From contig NC_012871.2 of the NCBI RefSeq assembly GCF_000003195.3, positions 16,004,293 to 16,068,292 on the forward strand: a stretch of 64,000 nt of DNA, read 5' to 3'. Below are positions 55,834 through 64,000 of this stretch, in pieces (position 1 is the first letter of the stretch; each line of letters begins with the position of its first letter). The notes under the pieces are model-generated. The model saw nothing but the letters and a program-made list of their open reading frames with translations. It searched no databases and was not told the DNA's origin. The position numbers and the translations under genes are program-made. Source of the DNA: Sorghum bicolor (taxonomy: Eukaryota; Streptophyta; Magnoliopsida; Poales; Poaceae).

Positions 55834-58800
55834 AGATTCTTTTCTAGAACATTAGAGGTTTGGGGGGTGCGGGAAGAAGGAAAATGTTAATAGAGTTAGT
55901 AAACAAGCATAATTTTGATTGTATCTGTCTTCAAGAAACTATCAAGTCCAATTTCAGACAGAGAGATCTAGACAGATTTGTGGTACAAAGGATATGTTTT
56001 GGTCATGGGTTCCCTGCTCTGGGCACTCTGGTGGCATGCTGATGGGAGTGGATAAGGAGTTAGCTACTGTTACAGCTGAAAACAAAGGTGTGTTCTTTCA
56101 AAGTTGTACAATGACTATGAAAGAGGATGGTTTTAGCTGGACTCTTATGAATATCTATGGACCTGCTCATGATGACAGGAAATTAGAGTTCTTGGAGGCA
56201 ATACAAAATGAAATTCTAGACTCAGATGTACCCATTGTGCTAGGTGGAGATTTCAATTTGGTTCGAAGAGTTGAGGAGAAATCCTCTGGAAACGTTGATG
56301 TACGTCTGATGGATGCATTTAATGACATGATCAATATTTCTAATCTGAGAGAGTTGTTTAGGTCAGGTAGTGGGTATACTTGGTCCAATAAACAGAATCC
56401 CCCAATCATGTGTGTTCTTGATAGAGTTCTGGTTTCTACTTCTTGGGAAGACAGATTCAATCTAGCTAGTTTAGTCACAGGTCCAAGAATTGGCTCAGAC
56501 CACAATCCCCTTATGCTTGATACTGGTGACAGTTTGAGGCTCCAACAATTTTATTTTAGATTCAGTGCTCATTGGCTAACTCAGGATGGCTTCAAGGAAT
56601 GGGTACAAAGTAAATGGCCTGCCAGAGTGAAAGCCGATCCGTTGGATCATTGGCATATTGTTTCAAGTAAATTGAGAAGAGCTATAAAAGGTTGGGGTCA
56701 GAATAAAGATAGCCAGCAGAAGAAAGAAAAATATAGTATCCTGAGTAGAATTAAACTGTTAGATGAATGGAGTAACTCTAGACCTTTGGCACCAATTGAA
56801 TGGAATGAGAGATATGAACTTGACAAAGAGTTACAAAAGATATTGGAGGATGAAGAGATACAATGGCAGAAGAGAAGTGGAGAAAAATGGATTCTGGATG
56901 GGGACTCTAATACAAGTTACTTTCACAAATGTGCTAATGGTAGAAGAAGGAAAATGCAGATCAAGATGCTAGAAATAGATGGCCAAGAGATAGTGGAGGA
57001 TACAATTTTGAAAACTCATATCACAGAGTACTATAAACAGTTGTTTGGAAGTGAAGATCTGGCAGATATGCATTTAGATGCTCATTTATGGCCCAGGGAG
57101 CTTAGAGTTCAGCAAGCTGACAATGAGTTCCTTACCAGACCTTTCTCTTTAGAAGAAATAGATGTTACTATTAAAGAAATGAAGAATAATACTGCTCCTG
57201 GACCAGATGGTTTTACGGTTGAATTTTTCAAAGCTTTCTGGCCTTTAATCAGGGGTGACATTAAACAGATGTTAGATAATTTGCATGCAGGCCATTTAGA
57301 CCTTTGGAGATTGAACTATGGAGTGATCATTTTACTGCCCAAAGTTAAACCTGCAACTTCTATCAAACAGTTCAGACCAATTTGTCTGTTGAATGTCATC
57401 TATAAAATTATCACAAAGACATTAACTCTAAGGCTAACATTAGTGATTGATAAGGTGATTAGTCCCTTCCAAACAGCCTTCATCCCTGGCAGGAATATTC
57501 TAGAAGGGATAGTCATTCTCCAGGAAGTTATGCATGAATTGAGGTCTTCTAAATCTGATGGAGTTTTTATCAAATTGGATTTCAAAAAAGCCTATGACAA
57601 AGTGAGTTGGAAGTTTTTAGAAGAAGTGCTTGAAAGGAAAGGTTTTTCAGATACTTGGATTCAATGGATAAATAAGTCAGTTAGAGGTGGTCGAGTTTGC
57701 ATAGATTTTAATGGAGAGAGAGGTGAATACTTCAAGAGCTATAAAGGTCTCAGGCAAGGAGATCCTTTGTCTCCTCTTCTTTTCAATTTGGTGGCTGATG
57801 CTCTTTCAGCAATGCTCTCTAGAGCTTGTGAGGCAGGTATCATTCAGGGGGTGGTACCTCATTTAGTTGAAGGAGGTCTCTCACATTTACAATATGCAGA
57901 TGACACAGTCATACTTTTGAAATTTTCTCCAGAGAATCTTAGAAATGCTAGACTAATTTTATCGTGCTATGAGGCTATGTCAGGAATGAAAATTAACTAT
58001 GAGAAGAGTGAAATCTTTACCATTGGTCTGTCTGAGGAAGAGCAAAAAGCAGCTGCAACCTGGCTGGGGTGTAAGATTGGAGTGTTTCCCATGAAATATT
58101 TGGGTATGCCTGTTAGTAGCTGGAAGATTACCAAAGCGCAATTGAGTTATGTAAATGAGAAAACTGAGAAGAGGCTGGGGACTTGGCAATGTGAATACTT
58201 ATCATCTGGAGGAAAGTCTACTCTAATTGATTCTTGCCTGTCCAATATTCCCTTGTACACTATGGGAGTTTATCAGCTGTATGAGGGTAATTACCAAAAG
58301 CTGGACATGATAAGATCTAGATTTTTTTGGCAAGGGACATCTAAGAAGAGAAAATACCACATGATTAAATGGGAAGCTATGAGCAGGCCTAAAGAATTTG
58401 GAGGTCTTGGTTTTCTTGATGTTAGAGTTATGAATGTTTGCCTTTTGTCTAAATGGATTGATAAAATCGAGAGAGATGAGGGTGGGTTATGTTGTTCTTT
58501 ACTGAGAAGAAAATACTTAGGCAATAAGAGTATCTTCCAGATTAGAAACAGAAAAGGATCCAAATTTTGGAGATCTCTACGGGATATTAGGGACTGGTAT
58601 CAAAGGGGGAGAGGGATTAATGTGAGATCAGGGATACAAACCAGATTCTGGCAAGATTGTTGGCTAGGTAGTTGTCCATTGAAGATCAGTCATCCAAACT
58701 TGTACAACATTACCTTGTATCCAGATTTAGAGGTTTTTAAAGCTTTTGTGAATGGTCAGTGGATAATACAATTCAGAAGGCAGTTTGATGAATCGCTGTC

Positions 58801-59377
58801 AAGAGAGTGGGATAATCTTTTGGAGTTATTAAGTGATATAGAGCTAACAAATGGGAGAGACCAAGTGTTTTGGTTATTGGAAAGTTCGAAAAAATATTCT
58901 TCGAGATCTCTTTACAAAATGATGACATGTGGGGGTGTGATTGATAGGCGAATGAAGCTAGTTTGGAAAAGCAATATTCCTTTGAAGGTTAAGATTTTTG
59001 TGTGGATGGCAGCTCATGATAGGATTCAGTGTGCTGTGCAATTGAAGAAGAAAAAATGGTCAGGGCAAGTGGACTGTTTTGTTTGCGGTGGATTAGAATC
59101 TTCAGATCACATTCTTTTCCAATGTCCCATTGCAGTTTTTCTGTGGTCCTTTCTTAGAGATAGCTTTGGTTGGGACAGATCCCCGATATGCTGCGATTCC
59201 TTTTTCAGAGAAATCGTTGATCGACATAGAGGTATAAAGCAGGAGGTACTGATGTTTGTATGTGCAGGTGCTATGTGGACATTATGGAAAGCTCGGAATG
59301 ATGTGGTGTTCAACAAGAAGACGGTGACGACGCCAGTGGCCCAGGTCTACAAAATGTTTTCCCTGGTGAAGACTTAG
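55830..59377 (+). pseudogene. LINE ORF2, endonuclease and reverse transcriptase
   Basis: The ATG at 55830 opens the apurinic-type endonuclease (NIRGLGGAGRRKML, CICLQETIKSNF) with a TAG at 55845 replacing the expected Trp. A frameshift near 55990 moves to the frame that then stays open for 1152 codons. The endonuclease continues with MNIYGPAHDD, VLGGDFNLVR and GSDHNPLML. The reverse transcriptase has APGPDGFTVEFFKAFW, PGRNILEGIVI, FIKLDFKKAYDKVSW, GLRQGDPLSPLLFNLV and the catalytic YADDTVIL. The C terminus holds a zinc-binding RVT module (CFVCGGLESSDHILFQC). No RNase H domain is seen. It is the best-preserved transposon reading frame in the window. Confidence 0.9.
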
Positions 59378-59658
59378 ATCCCTTTACTGAAGCCTAAGCT
59401 GAAGCCCTTAGCAGAGGAGATGATTCAAATAGCCACTTCCAGCGCCAACAATCTGTAATTCAGCTTCTTGGTTGTTTTGGTCCCTCCTTTCTATTTAGGA
59501 AGTTTCTTCCATTTTGGTCGCAGCTAGAGGTGCTAGTTGTGAGATGTTATGTCGTCTGTTTTTCTGGTCCCTTTCATTTGTAAGCTGGTATCCCCAGCAG
59601 ACCCTGTTCCTCCCTGTTACGCTTTCAATCAAAGCCGGGCAATGCCTTTTATCTAAAA
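59378..59658 (+). other. LINE 3' untranslated region
   Basis: This stretch has no ORF. It ends in a short A run following TTTTATCT. It contains pyrimidine-rich sequence and CAATCAAAG near the end. Confidence 0.7.
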
Positions 59659-59675
59659 AAAAGCACGAATTTTAC

Positions 59676-60687
59676 CAGACAAATTGAAAATAAATCGCCT
59701 GATAAAATTTATTTTGCCGATCAGAGATTGGAGTTCAGTTTTGTTGGTAGGAGCAACTATTTTATTAATAGCATCGATAGATCTTCTACTAATTTCAATT
59801 CCCCTCTGATGCACCATGAAACCAAGAAACTGCCCTGCCGACACACCAAATGCACATTTGTTAGGGTTCATCTTTAAACTATGTTTTCTTGTGCATTCCA
59901 ACACCTTTCGCAGATCGGCAAGATGCTTTGTGAAATCCCCAGACTTAACCACCACATCATCAATGTAAATTTCTACCAGCTTGCCGATGAACTCATGAAA
60001 GATAAAATTCATAGCTCTTTGATAGGTAGCCCCAGCATTTTTCAAGCCAAAGGTCATGACTATCCATTCAAACAACCCAACATGACCAGGACATCTAAAT
60101 GCAGTTTTTGGAATATCTTCTTCAGTCATGAATATCTGATTATATCTTGCATTGCCATCCATGAAGCTTATGATCCGATGTCCAACCGCAGCATCAACTA
60201 GTAAATTGGCAACTGGCATTGGGTAACCATCCATCGGCGTAGCCTTGTTAAGATTCCTGAAATCAATGCAAACTCGAAGCTTCCCATTTTTCTTGTAAAC
60301 TGGAACGACATTGGAAATCCACTCGGCATACCGACACTGCCGAATAAACTTAGCTTCGATAAGTTTGGTTGTTTCGGCCTTAATATCATGAAGAATATTA
60401 GGATTACATCGGCGGGCTGGCTGCTGATATGGCCGAAATCCAGATTTGAAAGGCAACCGATGTTCAACAATAGACCGGTCCAAACCAGGCATCTCGGTAT
60501 AATCCCAAGCAAAGCAATCTTTATATTCCTTTAACAAATCGGTTAACTGTTGCTTACACTCAGAATCTAACTTAGCACTAATAAAAGTAGGCCTTGGCCT
60601 ATTACCATTACCTAAATCTACCTCTACTAAATCATCGGCCGATGTAAACCCCTGGCCTAATTTTCCATCATCGGCGAACCTATCCAT
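59676..60687 (-). pseudogene. Reverse transcriptase of gypsy-2, split by the LINE
   Basis: The ATG at 60687 overlaps the PR stop (TAATG), as in gypsy-1. Motifs are MPGLDRSIVEHRLPF, GKLRVCIDFRNLNKAT, FRCPGHVGLFEWIVMTF and YIDDVVVK. The reading frame is open up to the LINE junction, where 12 codons or so later the element resumes at 52532. Without the LINE this RT would be uninterrupted in its core. Confidence 0.9.
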
Positions 60688-63600
60688 TAAAACTCCTCAT
60701 CAGAACCGACTGCTTGGATCAGTGGAATCTCATAATCGGCAACTTTAAGGAAATCCTTCTCTCAAATTTCTCCCGAGATGCACCTGGTCCTTTCATAAGT
60801 ATCTGCTTCTGCCGATGCGATGACATAAGAAGAATCTCCCGGGACAATCTCAATCTTGTCACCTATCCACTGAACCAAGCATTGGTGCATTGTTGATGGA
60901 ATGCAACAATTAGCATGGATCCAATCTCTCCCTAGTAGTAGATTATAAGCACCCTTTCCACTGATTACGAAGAAAGTTGTCGGCAAGGTTTTGTTGCCGA
61001 TGGTCAATTCGACGCATATCGCCCCCTTAACCGGAGACACATTTCCTTCAAAGTCCTTTAGCATCATATCGGTCTTGGTCAGATCCTGATCTCCTTTCCC
61101 AAGTTTCCGATAAACTGCATACGACATAATATTAATAGCAGCACCACCATAAACCAATATTTTGGTCATCGGCTGCCCATCAACCCTTCCTTTGACGAAT
61201 AGAGCCTTAAGATGCTGTCTTTCATTGTCAGCAGGCTTTTTAAAGATAGCCGTCATCGGATCCAGAGCCAACTGAGCTATCTGGTCAGAAAAATCCAGCT
61301 CCTCATCATCACTGAACGGCGCAAGGAACTCCATCAGCAACATAAACACCATGTTAACATCTGCCGATGACCCTTTTCCCTTAGGATCCGGTTGCTGCTG
61401 ATCTCCAGACTTGCCATAGTTCTCTCCCTTACTCAAATCTTCTCATCTTTCACGCTGTAGCCTTCTTTTCTGTGTCCTAGTCAATCCCTCTGGACACCAC
61501 GGAGGAAGTTGTGGCTGCTTTGCCGATGGGCGACGACTTTCCCATGACTCCAATCGATAGGTATTAGCATCCCTACAAAATATGAACTCGTTGGGAACTC
61601 GCGCATCGTCCATCTCTTCAAGCTCCTCTTGGTTCCTGGGAAAATATCCGACACGATCACCAAGTCTATCATGCACACTGAGCCTGCCCCCCAGCCGATC
61701 ATGAACTGAAGTCCTCCCCCTAATCGGCTCATTAAATCGTCGATCATCATTCTGATACTGTCGATTAGGTCTATCATACCATTCATAACCATTGCATTCA
61801 GGGCAATCTCTAACAGTAGGCAACTTGATGTTCTGTTCCCAGCAATGGATAAAGAACAGGCAGTTCCAATGATCCTTATGCTTATTCCATTCCTGCCGGC
61901 GTCTTTCTTCTTCCCGACGATGATCCTCTTGTTAGCGCCGATACCGATCCTCACGTTGCTGCCAAGTCTCCCAATGCCTTCTATGAGTTATCACAATGCC
62001 AGATCGGGGAGCTAGTCCCTTCTTGCACCAGACCCTTGCCTTTAGCGTCATCAGTAGTAATCTGATGTTGAGGATCCACCGATGCACTTATTTCTACTGC
62101 CTCTGACATTAAAACCTTAGTTTTTCCCTTAGCATCTAACATATTTGTTGGGAAAGGATGATGATCGATCTTCATCGGCTTCTGAGCTTTAAAATTATCA
62201 AACTTGATTCTTCCAGATTCTATAGCCGATTGCAACTGTTGTCTAAAGACCTTGCATTCATTTGTGCCATGAGACGTTGCATTGTGCCACTTTCAATATT
62301 TCATCTTCTTTAATTCCTCAGTCGATGGAATTACATGATTGGGTGATAACTTAATCTGCCCTTCCTGAAGTAGAAAGTCAAATATCCTATCGGCCTTGGT
62401 GATGTCAAATACAAATTTCTCTGGCTCCTTATGCCCAAATGGGCAAGACATCGGCTTCTTATTTTTTACCCACTCTGCCAAACCGATGACTGGCTCTTCA
62501 TCAGAGTCTGAGCTTGCTGCCTCATCGACAAATGATACCTTTTTATTCCATGCTCTCTTGGGCTCAAAAGGTTTAATATCTTGGTCAGAAATCCTCTGCA
62601 CCAAATGACTTAGGCTCTCGAACTCTTGAGAAGCATACTTATCTCTGATATGTGGCAGCAATCCCTAGAAAGCCAAATCGGCTAGCTGCCGATCATCCAA
62701 AACCAGACTATAGCACTTATTCTTAACCTCTTGCAATCTCTGCACAAAGCTTTCAACTGATTCATCATTGCGTTGCTTCAACCTGACCAAATCGGTAATC
62801 TTCTTTTCATGAACTCCAGAAAAGAAGTATTTGTGGAATTGCTTCTCTAGATCGGCCCATGTGATCAGTTGGGAGGTAACAAAATAAACCAAGTAAAAGT
62901 CGATCCAAACAAAGATGATGAGAATAGACGAACCCTTAACTCATCTCTGTTAGCAGCTTCTCCACACTGGATGATGAACCTATTGACATGTTCCATAGTT
63001 GATGTATCATCCTGTCTAGAAAATTTAGTAAAATCTGGTACCTTGTACCGATTTGGAAGTGGAATTAAATCATATGCAGGAGGATACGGTGTCCGATAAG
63101 AGTAAGTGTTGACTTTGGGTTTTATCCCAAACTGGTCTCTCATTACTTCAGCTATCTTATCGGCCCAATATGCATCGGCATCTTGCCGATGAGGCTGCTG
63201 TGGATCTGGCACGTGCTGATAAGCTTCCACGTGTCTCTGAGGTGCACGATCCGCATGGAACATTGGATTAACCATCTAACCACCAATTTGCTGGCCAAGA
63301 TTCATCGGCTGGTTGACCAACCCTTGATTCTGAAACCCAGGTTGGATTTGGCCTTGTTGAAATCCTACAGCCTGATGATGATGCTGAGGCATCTGTGGAA
63401 AGACTAGCTGCCCTGTCCATCCACTGTTAGCATTCATCGGTATAGGCCCTGCCGATGACTGGTAGTTGGGCATCATCCTTGAATTGACATACCCTGGTTG
63501 TGTCATAAACCTCTGCTGCGTTGGTATTGAATCTGCCGATGCGTTAGGCATCTGGAACGTTGGAGCTTGAGAATTCCCAGTGTAAGGTCTTGCAGTAGTA

Positions 63601-64000
63601 GTTGTAGTGTACTGGGGACTCTGATTCATCGGCGGATTTAGAGGTGCCGATGCCATAAGAGCCTTGCCTGTCAAGTCAGCCACTTGAGATGTTCCAGGAC
63701 TTTTTGTCATCAAATCTAGGGGCATACCATAACCCCACCAGTTGGGAGGAACAGACCCTGACATTGCCGATGCCAATAGATCCGTGGCAAGCTTGATTTG
63801 CCCGTCTGATGTTGACGGATTGGTCGTCATCGGTGTAGATTGCGCATTAGTGATCCCTAATGTGCTTGGAGGAGAAGTAGCTTCTGTACCTGCAATGGCT
63901 GTAGTAGCCGATGGAGCCGTGACCAATGATTACCCTGGCTGATGATAGGCAGGACCCACATAATTTGGTGGTACTTCTCCTTCTTTGAAAGTTCTAGCCA
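60688..64000 (-). pseudogene. Gag and protease of gypsy-2, partial at the window edge
   Basis: The protease lies in 60762-61436; its active site reads LVYGGAAINIM, with Tyr in place of the catalytic Asp seen in gypsy-1, and a stop occurs after CISGEI. Gag occupies about 61440-64000, with the capsid-like core (LKQRNDESVESFVQRLQEV, 62665-62892) and PDFTKFSRQDDTSTM at about 63015. Stops and frameshifts near 61440, 61980, 62290, 62663, 62880 and 63276 break it. The N terminus continues past 64000. The IGGQQ repeat of gypsy-1 is nearly absent here (one unit, then a stop). Confidence 0.85.

Larger units (their letters stand above)
52533..59658 (+). mobile_element. Full-length L1-type LINE inserted in gypsy-2 pol
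   Basis: The 7.1-kb element has a 5' region of about 290 bp, ORF1 with zinc knuckles, ORF2 with endonuclease and reverse transcriptase, a 3' region of about 280 bp and a short poly(A) tail (59655-59658 and overlapping bases). A 17-bp target duplication flanks it. It runs opposite to gypsy-2. Both ORFs are damaged but nearly complete, so the insertion is probably not very old. Confidence 0.95.
44139..64000 (-). mobile_element. Tat-lineage Ty3/gypsy retrotransposon, copy 2 (gypsy-2), partial at window edge
   Basis: Same family as gypsy-1, on the minus strand: 3' LTR at left, antisense gene on the plus strand, then integrase, RNase H, RT, PR and gag running to the right edge. The 5' LTR is outside the window. 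Nested inside are a solo LTR (44668-46203) and a LINE (52533-59658). CAATG precedes the LTR at 44134-44138; its partner should lie beyond 64000. Several stops and a deletion in the integrase end disable it. Confidence 0.95.

Overview
This window looks like a plant nuclear genome, almost certainly a panicoid grass (sorghum, Miscanthus, sugarcane or a close relative). The grounds are a 231-bp Tourist-like MITE with GGCCTTGTTTAGTTC-type ends, CACTA elements with the grass-typical TAGTCCCGGTTGGT inverted repeats, a SMART-type miniature LTR element, and a nine-exon MYB-CC gene that I recognise as the PHR2 orthologue. I see no bacterial, organellar, rRNA, tRNA or CRISPR feature. The only apparently functional host gene is PHR2 (coding exons between 32497 and 37953, + strand). 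Nearly everything else is layered transposable elements.

Layout. 166-5860 is the 3' part of a minus-strand CACTA element with a decayed En/Spm-type accessory protein, split by a hAT-type element (4649-5640, 8-bp target duplication). From about 5.9 to 25 kb lies an Athila-like Ty3/gypsy element without pol: LTR remnant, tRNA-Asp-type primer site, gag, and a second ORF behind its own TATA box. Its LTR is split by a complete Tat-lineage Ty3/gypsy element (6251-18700, 717-bp LTRs, AACCG duplication), called gypsy-1 here. 25-26.6 kb holds more CACTA-like sequence and a MITE. 26.6-30.7 kb is a second CACTA, a deletion derivative with a truncated TNP2 transposase and a 675-bp tandem array. 30.7-38.5 kb is the PHR2 gene, whose introns hold a solo LTR, a SINE-like unit, a palindromic MITE-like block and a 281-bp SMART element. 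38585-44138 is a minus-strand Ty1/copia element whose 5' end was split by a second copy of the same Tat-lineage element (gypsy-2, 44139 to beyond 64000, minus strand). Gypsy-2 carries a 1536-bp solo LTR inside its own LTR and a full-length L1-type LINE (52533-59658, 17-bp duplication) inside its pol.

The unusual system is in the two Tat-lineage copies. Each carries, downstream of integrase and antisense to gag-pol, a six-exon gene with its own TATA box, encoding a plant mobile domain (PMD) followed by a basic/proline-rich linker and a coiled coil. Both copies are also saturated with one hexamer, GCCGAT/ATCGGC: about 90 hits by eye in the 12.45 kb of gypsy-1, where about 6 are expected. It occurs in gag, pol, antisense exons and LTRs alike, and thins out abruptly in the nested LINE, the nested solo LTR and the surrounding DNA. 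A trans-acting PMD protein with a dispersed cis motif would parallel the VANC anti-silencing system of VANDAL DNA transposons. That link is inference. The motif density and the antisense gene structure are read directly from the sequence.
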